DNA from: an uncultured Lachnospiraceae bacterium
GTDB lineage: Bacteria; Bacillota; Clostridia; Lachnospirales; Lachnospiraceae
Direction: 5' to 3'
Assembly (NCBI GenBank): GCA_910589075.1
Contig: CAJUSK010000008.1
Location: 72,441-136,440 of the forward strand
DNA: 64,000 nucleotides
Part shown: piece by piece, positions 54,420 through 63,148 of the stretch
Numbering within the stretch: the first letter of the stretch is position 1
How the letters are laid out: the number at the start of each line of letters is the position of its first letter
Made by a program: the position numbers and the translations under genes
Notes under the pieces: model-generated
The model's database searches: none
The model's input: only the letters and a program-made list of their open reading frames with translations
What the model was told of the DNA's origin: nothing

Positions 54420-55364
54420 ATGAAATTTATAAAAGACTTGAAAGAAGGGGACCGGGTGTCCGATATTTATCTGTGTAAACATAAACAGTCTGCTGTAACC
54501 AAAAACGGCAAGGCTTATGACAATGTGATTTTGCAGGATAAAACGGGCACAATAGATGGAAAAATCTGGGATCCCAACAGCGCCGGTATCGGAGAATTTG
54601 AAAGTCTGGATTATATAGAGGTGTTTGGGGAAGTAACCAGTTTTCAGAGCGCATTACAGGTAAATATGAAGAGAGTCCGTCTCTGCCGGGAAGGAGAATA
54701 CAATCCGGCGGATTATCTTCCTGTCAGTGGAAACAGCATTGAGGAAATGTATGGTGAACTGCTCACCGTCATTGACAGTGTGAAAAATCCGTATCTGAAA
54801 GAACTTCTGAACAGTTTTTTCAGAAATGACGAGAAGTTTATAAAGGCTTTCAGACAGTCTTCCGCTGCCAAAACGGTGCATCACGGATTTGTGGGCGGTC
54901 TGCTGGAGCATACGCTGGGAGTGGTGAAACTTTGTATATATTATTGCCAGGCGTATACAATATTGAACCGGGATCTGCTTCTGACAGCGGCCATCTGCCA
55001 TGATATAGGTAAGACCAGGGAACTTTCCCTGTTTCCGGAAAATGATTATACGGATGAGGGACAGCTATTGGGACATATTGTCATGGGTTCAGAGATGGTG
55101 GGAGAAAAGATCCGGAACATTTCAGGCTTCCCCGGAGGGCTGGAAGGTGAGCTCAAGCACTGCATTCTGGCGCATCATGGAGAATATGAATTTGGTTCTC
55201 CAAAAAAACCTGCGCTGATCGAGGCAGTGGCTTTAAACTTTGCAGACAATACGGATGCTAAAATGCAGACCTTTACGGAAATCCTCAGGGGCGCCCAGGG
55301 AGACGGCTGGCTTGGCTATAACCGGTTGTTTGAATCAAATGTACGAAAAACCCATCTGGAGTAA
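54420..55364 (+). CDS. YhaM-like HD-domain 3'-5' exoribonuclease
   Basis: 314 residues. An N-terminal OB-fold (VSDIYLCKHKQSAVTKNGKA and DKTGTIDGKIWDP) is followed by an HD domain with HHGFVGGLLEHTLGVVKLC, AAICHDIGKTRELSL, and AHHGEYEFGSPKKPALIEA. This order is that of YhaM, a 3'-5' exoribonuclease of Firmicutes. GAATAGAAGGAGAAACAGT precedes the ATG. It lies 22 bp after the HtrA-like gene and 31 bp before rlmD. Confidence 0.88.
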   Translation: MKFIKDLKEGDRVSDIYLCKHKQSAVTKNGKAYDNVILQDKTGTIDGKIWDPNSAGIGEFESLDYIEVFGEVTSFQSALQVNMKRVRLCREGEYNPADYLPVSGNSIEEMYGELLTVIDSVKNPYLKELLNSFFRNDEKFIKAFRQSSAAKTVHHGFVGGLLEHTLGVVKLCIYYCQAYTILNRDLLLTAAICHDIGKTRELSLFPENDYTDEGQLLGHIVMGSEMVGEKIRNISGFPGGLEGELKHCILAHHGEYEFGSPKKPALIEAVALNFADNTDAKMQTFTEILRGAQGDGWLGYNRLFESNVRKTHLE

Positions 55365-55395
55365 ATAAAGAAAAAGGAGCGGGCGGGACAGAGCG

Positions 55396-56880
55396 ATGAA
55401 TTATAAAAAAAATGACAGGGTTGTCCTGGATATAGAAGATATGGGGGCAGAGGGGGAAGGCGTCGGCAAGATGGATGGTTTTCCGCTGTTTGTCAAGGAT
55501 GCTTTGATTGGAGATCGTATAGAGGCCAGAATTACAAAACTGAAAACACGTTATGGCTATGCCCGTCTGGAGAAGGTACTTGTGCCTTCTTCTTTTCGTG
55601 TAGAGCCAGTGTGCCGTTTTCATCGGCAGTGCGGTGGCTGCCAGCTTCAGGCCCTGTCTTATGAGAAGCAGCTGGAATTTAAACAGAATAAGATCAGAAA
55701 TAATCTGGTCAGAATCGGTGGTTTTTCTGAAGCACTGGTGAGCGGGTGTATGGAACCGATTGTGGGGATGGATGAGCGGTTTCATTATCGGAATAAGGCG
55801 CAGGTTCCCATTGGCACGGATAAAGAAGGCAATTTGGTTGCCGGTTTTTATGCAGGCAGAACCCACAATATCATTGCCAATACAGACTGTGCGCTGGGGG
55901 TGGCAGAAAACCGGGAAATCCTGGAGGTGATTCTGGCATATATGCGTGAGAACCATATATGCGCCTATGATGAAACGACAGGAAATGGCCTGGTGCGGCA
56001 CGTATTGATCCGGAAAGGGTTTGCCAGCGGGGAGTTGATGGTATGCATTGTGATCAATGGAAGCCGTCTTCCGGAAGGGGAAAAGCTGGTGGAGAGACTG
56101 CGGCGTATTCCCGGAATGACAAGTGTGTCATATAGCGTGAACCGGAAGAATACCAATGTGATTATGGGAGATGAAATCCATATGCTCTGGGGAAGCAGGA
56201 CGATTCAGGACAGGATTGGCGGGATTTTGTTTTCTGTTTCTCCGCTGTCTTTTTATCAGGTAAATCCTGTGCAGACGAAAAAGCTGTATGACCTGGCAGT
56301 GGAGTATGCGGATTTGAAGGGGATGGAGACAGTCTGGGATTTGTATTGTGGGATTGGGACAATTTCCCTGTTCATGGCCCAAAAGGCAGGCCAGGTGTAT
56401 GGTGTGGAAGTGGTTCCGCAGGCGATTGAGGACGCCAGGGAAAATGCACGCCTGAATGGTGTGGGGAATGCTGCATTTTTTGTGGGGAAGGCGGAGGATG
56501 TTCTGCCTGAGAAATACGAGAGGGAAGGGATTCGTGCGGATGTAATTGTGGTGGACCCACCGAGAAAGGGCTGTGATGAGAAGTGCCTGGACACAATACT
56601 GAAGATGAGGCCGGAGAGAATCGTGTATGTAAGCTGCGACAGCGCTACCCTGGCACGGGATCTGAAAGTGCTGTGTGATGGAGGGTATGAATTGATGCGG
56701 TGGCGTGGGGTGGATATGTTTGGGATGACGGTGCATGTGGAAAGTATCGTGTTGCTTTCCAAACTTAAATCAAATAAGTTGAAGCATACCAATGTGGAAT
56801 TAGAGATAGATGAACTTGATTTGGCGGCGGCGGAGAGTAAAGCCACTTATGAGGAAATCAAGGATTATGTTCTGAACTAA
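55396..56880 (+). CDS. rlmD: 23S rRNA (uracil-1939-C5)-methyltransferase, RumA type
   Basis: 494 residues. An N-terminal TRAM domain (about 1-60), a 4Fe-4S-type cysteine cluster (CRFHRQCGGCQLQALSYEKQ), and a SAM methyltransferase domain with WDLYCGIGTISLFMA and the catalytic Cys in PERIVYVSCDSATLARDL. The C-terminal 35 residues start an extra domain (KATYEEIKDYVLN) that stops abruptly at TAA 56878-56880. The DNA beyond still encodes the rest of that domain in broken frames. The methyltransferase core looks intact, so the enzyme may still work. Confidence 0.92.
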   Translation: MNYKKNDRVVLDIEDMGAEGEGVGKMDGFPLFVKDALIGDRIEARITKLKTRYGYARLEKVLVPSSFRVEPVCRFHRQCGGCQLQALSYEKQLEFKQNKIRNNLVRIGGFSEALVSGCMEPIVGMDERFHYRNKAQVPIGTDKEGNLVAGFYAGRTHNIIANTDCALGVAENREILEVILAYMRENHICAYDETTGNGLVRHVLIRKGFASGELMVCIVINGSRLPEGEKLVERLRRIPGMTSVSYSVNRKNTNVIMGDEIHMLWGSRTIQDRIGGILFSVSPLSFYQVNPVQTKKLYDLAVEYADLKGMETVWDLYCGIGTISLFMAQKAGQVYGVEVVPQAIEDARENARLNGVGNAAFFVGKAEDVLPEKYEREGIRADVIVVDPPRKGCDEKCLDTILKMRPERIVYVSCDSATLARDLKVLCDGGYELMRWRGVDMFGMTVHVESIVLLSKLKSNKLKHTNVELEIDELDLAAAESKATYEEIKDYVLN

Positions 56881-57050
56881 AGTGGATTGAAAGTCAGCAA
56901 CTTGTATATGCACAGGTAAAGCAGAAATGTGGGATTATCGAGAGGGTGAATTATAACCTGCCGAAATTGGGAGATTCCAGACAACCGAAATGCCCAGAAA
57001 AGAAGGGAAAAGCAATTGAGGATGCGTTGGAGCATTTTGGAATGATATAA
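56881..57050 (+). pseudogene. Broken C-terminal tail of rlmD
   Basis: Directly after the rlmD stop the same frame reads SGLKVSNLYM, then from 56910, after a one-base loss, AQVKQKCGIIERVNYNLPKL and GDSRQPKC...KGKAIEDALEHFGMI, ending at TAA 57048-57050. This is the usual end of Lachnospiraceae RlmD proteins (compare the fragment at 61714-62085). A nonsense change at 56878 and a one-base deletion near 56909 explain the pattern. Confidence 0.72.
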
Positions 57051-57197
57051 AGAGTAAATACGGATATACTGTGTTTTATTATGATGCCGATATACTTCAA
57101 TTTATGCTTGATAGTAATTGTAAGGTGTGGTAGAAGTCGATTAGAGCAGTGGAGTTGATGGAAAATAAATAAATCATTTGGAAAGAAGGGAGTTCTC
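57051..57197 (+). other. Gene-free junction into the AT-rich island
   Basis: About 150 bases follow the broken rlmD tail. A short open piece reads KSKYGYTVFYYDADILQFML and ends at TAG near 57131; I recognise nothing in it and it has no start signal. Base composition shifts sharply to AT from here on. GAAGGGAG at 57186-57193 is the ribosome site of the next gene. Confidence 0.55.
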
Positions 57198-57830
57198 ATG
57201 GATTATAACGTATTGAATAAAAATCAAAAAGATAGAATGAAAGCTATTAGTGACCCTGCATATGTTATGAAGTGGGAAGCTCCAGAGTTTATGGATTATC
57301 TTTTGGGAGAACTTCCAAAAGTTAGAAAATATCAGAAAGACAAGGAAGTGGAACATGAAATAGCATCATTAGAAAAAGTACTGACAACGTATGATGCTTT
57401 TTTGTCAGAAAAATCAACTTTTTTACACGAAGTAGCAAAGAGAATTTCAGATATACATAATTTGAAAGATTCTTGGCGCGGATTAAGTTTATATGAAATA
57501 GAAACATATGTGAAACTTCATAGTTTTTGTTTGATTTCAGGAGAGGGTGGTATTGGTAAGAGTTATTTTATAAAATGCTTTGAAGAACAATTGGAACAGA
57601 AAAATATTGAGCATTTGTGCATATATGGAAAGTTCGAAAAGAATACAAACAATATTAATGTTGAAGAAATAATAGGAGCAAGTCATACAGGATTTGTTTT
57701 TATCGTTGATGCAATAAATGAAATGTCTGAGGAAGGGCAGCATAATTTACTAGGCATTTTAACGGAACTAAAGAAATATCCTAGAATACGAATCGAATAT
57801 CGTATAGAACAAATTCAATGGATAATGTGA
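57198..57830 (+). CDS. STAND-type NTPase, segment 1 (N-terminus and P-loop)
   Basis: 210 codons start at ATG 57198 behind GAAGGGAG. Residues 1-100 are helical and unassigned. Walker A GEGGIGKS is at 115-122 and Walker B FVFIVDAINEM at 166-176. The frame leaves the family pattern after PRIRI, because of the 5-bp duplication at 57789-57798, and ends with an unrelated 11-residue tail at 57830. On its own this would be a truncated NTPase lacking sensor and C-terminal regions. Confidence 0.6.
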   Translation: MDYNVLNKNQKDRMKAISDPAYVMKWEAPEFMDYLLGELPKVRKYQKDKEVEHEIASLEKVLTTYDAFLSEKSTFLHEVAKRISDIHNLKDSWRGLSLYEIETYVKLHSFCLISGEGGIGKSYFIKCFEEQLEQKNIEHLCIYGKFEKNTNNINVEEIIGASHTGFVFIVDAINEMSEEGQHNLLGILTELKKYPRIRIEYRIEQIQWIM

Positions 57831-59017
57831 TTTTAAAAAAATATAAAGAAATATCAGAATATGAGTATAAGTTTCCAGGTGTATCCTTTGAATCCGCATT
57901 AAGTGAAATACTTAAGTTATCTGTACCGGATGTATATATGTATGAAGATATTTTGTATTCAAATAATGCGTTATTGTTAAGTATGCTATGTGATGTACTA
58001 TCGTCAAAAAAGATTGTTGATGAAACTGAAAATGGAATTGCGTCTATCACTTTTATTTTGGAGCAATATGTAAAAAAGACCATAAGTAAGGTGTTTAAGT
58101 CTCACCTAACTTGCCAGGGTATAGATGTTTGGAAAGATACAAAAAGAGTTGCTCAATGGATGTATAGGAATGGGGAAAAGCATATTGATGAAAATAGTCT
58201 ACTCTCAGTAATTAAAACAGGAGAAAACTTTCTTTCATCCATGATACAGATAGGTTTTATGGATTGCTATGAAAGGGATAATAAAAAGCGATATTACTTT
58301 GTTATTGATTCTTTGACAGATTTTTTGATTGCCCGTTCCTTATTTGAAGATATCAGAGGAAAAAATTATGAGAAGCAGATTAGAATTATAAAAACTAAAG
58401 TAGAGTCTTTGTATAATCTTGAAGAAGCCTTGATTATAGCAATATTCGATAATATGTCTCCAGATTATGAGAAAATAAAGAACTTATTAATTGGTACAGA
58501 GCTAATTGAGGATCTAGATTTTAATACATTGGTTAAAGTTCACTTTAAACGAGAGAATATTGCATCTTTTCTGAGGATGTTTAAACCTATTGACCATAGT
58601 ATATTATTGCAGGCGATGGGGGGATATACTGACAAGCCATTTAACTGTAGCAATTACTTATTTGATTATTATTGTGCAAGTCGTGAAAGGTTATGTGATT
58701 TGTCAAACACATTGTCTGGGTATCATTTCCAAAATGGGATAAAGAATAGACTGAAAAATGTGTTATACTTTACGACATTAAATGACAGAGAAGACAGAAG
58801 AGACGATGAGGCATTTTATTTTGGATTGCTCTGTTGTGCAGCATCTAATAAAGATGTTAGATGTTTGGCAATGAAACTACTATATGAGGTGGTTTCCAAG
58901 AATGAAGGTTATGTTGATAGACTTATTATTGAATATGAAAGAATTTTTGATTTCTATATACAAGAAGCTGTTATTTATGTTCTAAGCCAAATAAAAAAGA
59001 TGAAGGTAAAATTCTAG
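57818..59017 (+). CDS. STAND-type NTPase, segment 2 (middle)
   Basis: 399 codons, beginning MDNVILKKYKEISEYEYKFP, which continues segment 1 after the duplication. The ATG is internal and without a ribosome site. The segment contains winged-helix-like and helical repeats (SLTDFLIARSLFEDIRG). It ends VLSQIKKMKVKF at TAG 59015-59017. Restoring one A in the 58993-58998 run joins it to segment 3. Confidence 0.55.
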   Translation: MDNVILKKYKEISEYEYKFPGVSFESALSEILKLSVPDVYMYEDILYSNNALLLSMLCDVLSSKKIVDETENGIASITFILEQYVKKTISKVFKSHLTCQGIDVWKDTKRVAQWMYRNGEKHIDENSLLSVIKTGENFLSSMIQIGFMDCYERDNKKRYYFVIDSLTDFLIARSLFEDIRGKNYEKQIRIIKTKVESLYNLEEALIIAIFDNMSPDYEKIKNLLIGTELIEDLDFNTLVKVHFKRENIASFLRMFKPIDHSILLQAMGGYTDKPFNCSNYLFDYYCASRERLCDLSNTLSGYHFQNGIKNRLKNVLYFTTLNDREDRRDDEAFYFGLLCCAASNKDVRCLAMKLLYEVVSKNEGYVDRLIIEYERIFDFYIQEAVIYVLSQIKKMKVKF

Positions 59018-60162
59018 ACTTTTATAATAAGATTATCGAGAAGCAGGATAATCTGACAGCAAAAAGCATTCGCAGAATTTCGACTTATTTTGGGAATCCT
59101 TACTCTTATATTAAGTGGAACAGGAAAAACTTATTTAAATATAATAAAGATGCTGTTGTTTCAGATTATTTGAATGACATATTATTTAGCATTGATCTTA
59201 GGAATAAAGATTTTTTGCCATTTAGATATTGGGGAAAAGATCATATAGATATGTACACTCGTTTTCTTATAAACGATAAGTATAAAATAGAAAAGATAAA
59301 CGACTATCTCTGCGGAAAATATTATTGTGTTTGCGGTGGGAATTGTAGTGGATTAATGGCATTTGAAAAAATGATTATGCCAGAGATAAAACCAATGGCA
59401 GAGATTGAAGTAATGGATATGAATTCTTTTTTGGAAAGCTTTGAAACTGTTTTTAGATATGTTTTTGAATATTTCAACATTCCGGCGGATAGAAAATCAA
59501 TGAATATGCGGGAAGAAGATTTTCATAATTCTGTATATATGAAGTGTGTAGACATTGCAAGAGGCTTATATTATGGGAGCTTGATGTGTAACTACTATAC
59601 GAATGAGTTTGCTACATACAATAATAATCAGAATAGTATAGGATATGAGGTGTATGACCCTTTGGAATATGGGGAAGATGTTATTATTACAGCGCCAATT
59701 CCAACGTATCAGGATTTTATAGAAAGACTGGGGGATTATGTAATAAACTCATTAGAGATGCCTGTGCCACGTGATGTTCATTGGGTACGAAATGTTGAAT
59801 TGACAAGAAGAAATGTATTGCATCTTCTTGAAAAAATAAAATTAAAGCATCAAGAATGGGTAATGTTGGCTGGCAGAGTATCGTTACATGAGGAAGACAA
59901 ATATGAAACGAGGTGGAGAGATACATATGATTTATGGTGTTGTACTTCGGAAAATGAAACAATCAATGATGATGGCAATGCTCGCTATTTGACTATTGAA
60001 TTGGAAGAATATCTTGGTGAACTGAAGGCGTATCCAGATAATACTTTAAAACCCTGGCTTTGCAAGGATGTAAAGAATATCAATGGTCACTCTGAAGTTT
60101 TTGGGGAAACTTCATTGGTACTACCCCCATCGGAAATTGTTAGTTTTTTAATCTTAAATTGA
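59011..60162 (+). CDS. STAND-type NTPase, segment 3 (C-terminal half)
   Basis: The frame is open from about 59011 (ILDFYNKIIEKQDNLTAKSI) and contains an ATG at 59170 with no ribosome site. It is helical and unassigned, and ends SEIVSFLILN at TGA 60160-60162. After the stop the same frame continues MFQIYDGKLT, which fits the family before the last domain, so this stop is probably a nonsense lesion. Confidence 0.5.
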   Translation: MLDFYNKIIEKQDNLTAKSIRRISTYFGNPYSYIKWNRKNLFKYNKDAVVSDYLNDILFSIDLRNKDFLPFRYWGKDHIDMYTRFLINDKYKIEKINDYLCGKYYCVCGGNCSGLMAFEKMIMPEIKPMAEIEVMDMNSFLESFETVFRYVFEYFNIPADRKSMNMREEDFHNSVYMKCVDIARGLYYGSLMCNYYTNEFATYNNNQNSIGYEVYDPLEYGEDVIITAPIPTYQDFIERLGDYVINSLEMPVPRDVHWVRNVELTRRNVLHLLEKIKLKHQEWVMLAGRVSLHEEDKYETRWRDTYDLWCCTSENETINDDGNARYLTIELEEYLGELKAYPDNTLKPWLCKDVKNINGHSEVFGETSLVLPPSEIVSFLILN

Positions 60163-60203
60163 ATGTTTCAGATTTATGATGGGAAACTCACGATAAGGAG
60201 AAA

Positions 60204-60605
60204 GTGATAATATGCAATAACAATAAGAATTCATATTATAGAGATCCTGTCGGTGGAACTGTATTTATTCGCAAAGATTATTTTGATAAGTTTCTTGAAG
60301 AACATACAGTTAAGTATTTTGCCTTTACGGAGCGACTAATTCCAGAAACAGGTTATGCAGATGAAACTTCTTTACATTTTGAAATTATTGATAGAAAGAT
60401 TGTAAAAGAGATTAAAAATGCGGGTGGTTATGGTAGACGGAATAGTGAGAATAATCCATTGTGTTCTGCGTGTCCACATACCAATATTGGTGAAGATGAG
60501 TCAGATGATTCTTTGACTTTCGATATAGAATGCCTGGAGAATGTGCTTGCAGAATATGGAATTGCAGATGATTTTGATATGCTTGGAGAGGAAGATATAT
60601 TATAA
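60204..60605 (+). CDS. STAND-type NTPase, segment 4 (C-terminus)
   Basis: 133 codons. TVFIRKDYFDKFLEEHTVKY followed by FAFTERLIPETG resembles the final domain of long STAND and ATPase proteins (IRKDLLDxFL...GEK). CSACPHTN could bind a metal. The GTG at 60204 has GGAG only three bases upstream, so independent translation is doubtful. A one-base loss near 60190 separates it from segment 3. Confidence 0.5.
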   Translation: MIICNNNKNSYYRDPVGGTVFIRKDYFDKFLEEHTVKYFAFTERLIPETGYADETSLHFEIIDRKIVKEIKNAGGYGRRNSENNPLCSACPHTNIGEDESDDSLTFDIECLENVLAEYGIADDFDMLGEEDIL

Positions 60606-60638
60606 ACAAATAATCCTATGATAAAAGGAGGATTGCAG

Positions 60639-61649
60639 ATGCAAAATAATTCTAATATTATTGGAAACGAAATTATTATATATCAAACGGAAGATGGACA
60701 AACAAAAATTGACGTTAAATTTGAGGATGAAACTGTTTGGCTTACACAGGCACAATTATGTGAGCTTTACCAAACCAGTAAATCTAATATTAGTGAGCAT
60801 ATCAAGCATATTTTTGAAGAGGAAGAATTGGATGAAGAATCAGTTGTTCGGAAATTCCGAACAACTGCGGCTGACGGGAAAAACTATAATATAATACACT
60901 ATAATCTTGATATGATCATTTCTCTTGGATATAGAGTAAAATCTAAAATTGCTACAAATTTCCGTCGGTGGGCTACCGAACGATTAAAAGAGTACATCAT
61001 AAAAGGCTTTACGATGGATGATGAACGGCTGAAAAATCTGGGCGGTGGTAATTACTGGAAAGAGTTATTAGACCGTATTCGAGATATCCGCTCATCTGAA
61101 AAAGTTATGTACCGACAGGTACTTGACCTTTATGCAACAAGTGTTGATTATGATCCCAAGAGTAGTGAATCCATTGCGTTTTTTAAAATGGTACAAAATA
61201 AATTACACTATGCAGCACATGGACATACAGCAGCAGAAGTTATATACGAGCGTGCGGACTCCAGTCAGCCTTTTATGGGATTGAAAAGTTTCTCGGGTGA
61301 TTTTCCTGTATTGAAAGATATCAGTATTGCAAAAAATTATCTCAATGATGAAGAGTTAAAGATCTTAAATAATATTGTATCGGGATATTTTGATTTTGCG
61401 GAGATTCAAGCTATGCGCCACAATCCTATGTATATGGCAGATTATGTGGAACACCTTGATAATGTTTTAAAAAGTACAGGTGAAAAAGTGTTGCAAGGAG
61501 CCGGGACGATTAGCCATGCAAAGGCGATTGAAAAAGCAACAGAAGAATATAGGAAATATCAGGAACAGAACTTATCGCCGGTCGAAGATCAATATTTGGA
61601 AAGCATTAAAAATATTCACAGCACAATAAAGAAAAAAAGTAAGGATTGA
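60639..61649 (+). CDS. RhuM-family protein
   Basis: 336 residues. IYQTEDGQTKIDVKFEDETV, VWLTQAQLCELYQTSKSNIS and IHYNLDMIISLGYRVKSKIA are signatures of the RhuM (virulence protein) family, common on pathogenicity islands and prophage-like elements, function unknown. The N-terminal part looks like a helix-turn-helix. The ATG at 60639 is chosen with AAAGGAGG seven bases upstream; ATG 60618 precedes that site. The gene is full length compared with relatives. It lies between the broken NTPase and the rlmD-like fragment. Confidence 0.88.
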   Translation: MQNNSNIIGNEIIIYQTEDGQTKIDVKFEDETVWLTQAQLCELYQTSKSNISEHIKHIFEEEELDEESVVRKFRTTAADGKNYNIIHYNLDMIISLGYRVKSKIATNFRRWATERLKEYIIKGFTMDDERLKNLGGGNYWKELLDRIRDIRSSEKVMYRQVLDLYATSVDYDPKSSESIAFFKMVQNKLHYAAHGHTAAEVIYERADSSQPFMGLKSFSGDFPVLKDISIAKNYLNDEELKILNNIVSGYFDFAEIQAMRHNPMYMADYVEHLDNVLKSTGEKVLQGAGTISHAKAIEKATEEYRKYQEQNLSPVEDQYLESIKNIHSTIKKKSKD

Positions 61650-61713
61650 ATCTAAAAGTATATCTATCTAAATTATGACATAAAAAAGAAATTTTTAAGA
61701 TGTTGATAAACAT

Positions 61714-62085
61714 ATGAGTTTGGACAATGATAATTATGTGGAGACCATCGTACTTTTGCCCCACAAATCACCAGATAGTGCCATTAATGTTACGGTGGAA
61801 TTTGGAGAAGGTGAAGGGAAAGTATCTTTAGATGCAATAGCAGAGCGGGCAAAGAAATATCAGACGAAACTGAAAATTACATATAAGATGATACAGGAAT
61901 ATGTTGAAAAGAAATATGGATTTAAAGTACATACTGCGTATATTGCAGAGGTGAAAAAATCTTTGGGATTAACAATGTATGATGCTCCTAATGCGGTAGA
62001 AGAATTAAAATATCCGAGAAAGCGTCCACCAAAAGAGAAGGTAGAAGCGATAACGGATGCACTTAAATATTTTGAGGTAATTTAA
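61714..62085 (+). pseudogene. Orphan RlmD-type 3' end fragment
   Basis: 123 codons from ATG 61714, with no ribosome site. The sequence YVETIVLLPHKSPDSAINVT onward aligns with the last strand of the RumA/RlmD methyltransferase (HVESIVLLSK in the rlmD of this window), and ITYKMIQEYVEKKYGFKVHT followed by AYIAEVKKSLGL with its C-terminal domain. The catalytic part is absent. It can be read as the displaced or element-borne 3' end of an rlmD gene. The stop overlaps the next ORF (TAATG), so it might still be translated. Confidence 0.62.
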
Positions 62086-62360
62086 TGGATGAGAGGATTT
62101 ATCAGATTGCAGAGCAGATAGTTGAAATACATCAAAAAGCCTATGAAGTTTATTTGCCGCTGGTTGAAGATGTGTGTAGCAGAATTGTGTCAGAAGATGA
62201 ATTGTCGCATTTGATGGAGTATCTACTGGATTTTGCATTTGATGAAAAAATATTGAAATTATATAAAAGGGTGTGTAGAAGATATTTGTATGTATATCCT
62301 GGCTGTATTAAGTTTTATATTGAAGAATATCGGGAGATGTGGGAAGATGAAAACAAATGA
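62085..62360 (+). CDS. Hypothetical protein, mobile-element type
   Basis: 91 residues, mostly helical and acidic (MDERIYQIAEQIVEIHQKAY onward). I recognise it only as a type found on Lachnospiraceae mobile elements, from memory, without a function. It starts inside the stop of the RlmD-like fragment (TAATG), which suggests coupled translation. No own ribosome site is visible. Confidence 0.6.
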   Translation: MDERIYQIAEQIVEIHQKAYEVYLPLVEDVCSRIVSEDELSHLMEYLLDFAFDEKILKLYKRVCRRYLYVYPGCIKFYIEEYREMWEDENK

Positions 62361-62437
62361 CTATTTGGCAGAATATATCAAGAGAAGAAACAGTTACAAT
62401 GCTTGAGAAAGTTTGTGATATTATTAAAGGAGGAGCG

Positions 62438-63148
62438 ATGGGAAAAATAATTAAGGATACAATTCATGCAAATGGAATAGATATTGGAATTTATACGCAG
62501 GATTTTGAAAATGAATTTATTTCATTGACGGATATTGCCCGGTATAAGAGCGATGACCCAACGGCGGTTATTCAAAACTGGATGAGAAATAGGGATGTGA
62601 TAGAATTTCTGGGATTATGGGAAAGACTTCATAATCCAGATTTTAAACCCCTCGAATTCGAGGGGTTTAGAAAACAAGCAGGAGCGAATGCATTTACAAT
62701 GTCACCCCAAAAATGGATAGAGGCTACGGATGCTATTGGTATTGTTTCAAAAGCAGGACGATATGGCGGGACATATGCCCATAGTGATATTGCGATGTCC
62801 TTTGCAACATGGATTTCTCCTGAATTTCAGTTATATATTATGAAAGATTACAGGAGATTAAAGGCGGATGAGAATAGTCGGTTATCTTTAAATTGGAATT
62901 TGAATAGAGAGATTTCTAAGTTAAATTATAGGATACATACAGATGCGATTAAGGACAATTTGATTCCACCAGAATTGACTTCTGCACAGATATCTTACAC
63001 ATATGCTAATGAAGCAGATATGCTCAATGTTATTTTGTTTGGAAAAACAGCTAAGCAATGGAAAGATGAAAATTCAACAGTGAAAGGAATTATGAGGGAT
63101 GTGGCAACACTGAATCAGTTACTTGTACTTGCAAATCTGGAAAGTTAA
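62438..63148 (+). CDS. KilA-N domain protein, C-terminally truncated
   Basis: 236 residues. The KilA-N DNA-binding domain is clear: FISLTDIARYKSDDPTAVIQ, NWMRNRDVIEFLGLWERLHN, and SPQKWIEATDAIGIVSKAGR followed by YGGTYAHSDIAMSFATWISP. Such proteins occur in phages and integrated elements. The ATG at 62438 has AAGGAGGAGCG upstream; the open frame from 62357 precedes it. TAA at 63146-63148 cuts the protein. The same frame continues for 44 codons (NAVLINQGKKQKERMELLRQ onward) to TAG 63281-63283, which is the usual family tail. The coding region contains a 26-bp perfect palindrome. Confidence 0.82.
   Translation: MGKIIKDTIHANGIDIGIYTQDFENEFISLTDIARYKSDDPTAVIQNWMRNRDVIEFLGLWERLHNPDFKPLEFEGFRKQAGANAFTMSPQKWIEATDAIGIVSKAGRYGGTYAHSDIAMSFATWISPEFQLYIMKDYRRLKADENSRLSLNWNLNREISKLNYRIHTDAIKDNLIPPELTSAQISYTYANEADMLNVILFGKTAKQWKDENSTVKGIMRDVATLNQLLVLANLES
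62644..62669. repeat. 26-bp perfect palindrome inside the KilA-N gene
   Basis: The arms are TAAACCCCTCGAA and TTCGAGGGGTTTA, 13 bp each with no loop, centred on GAATTC. It encodes FKPLEFEGF. As RNA or single-stranded DNA it would form a strong stem. No second copy is seen in the window. Confidence 0.9.

Larger units (their letters stand above)
57198..60605 (+). pseudogene. STAND-type P-loop NTPase gene, multiply frameshifted
   Basis: Four consecutive frames read as one protein of about 1,135 residues. Segment 1 (57198-57830) has Walker A GEGGIGKS and Walker B FVFIVDAINEM. Segments 2 and 3 form a long helical region. Segment 4 holds an RKDYFDKFLEE-type C-terminus typical of such proteins. The lesions are: a 5-bp tandem duplication CGAATCGAAT at 57789-57798 (removing one copy restores RIRISYRTNSMDNV, the sensor-1 region), a one-base loss in the A run at 58993-58998, TGA at 60160-60162, and a one-base loss near 60190. 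STAND NTPases include anti-phage sensors, but the effector of this one is not identified. AT-rich and mobile context. Confidence 0.75.
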
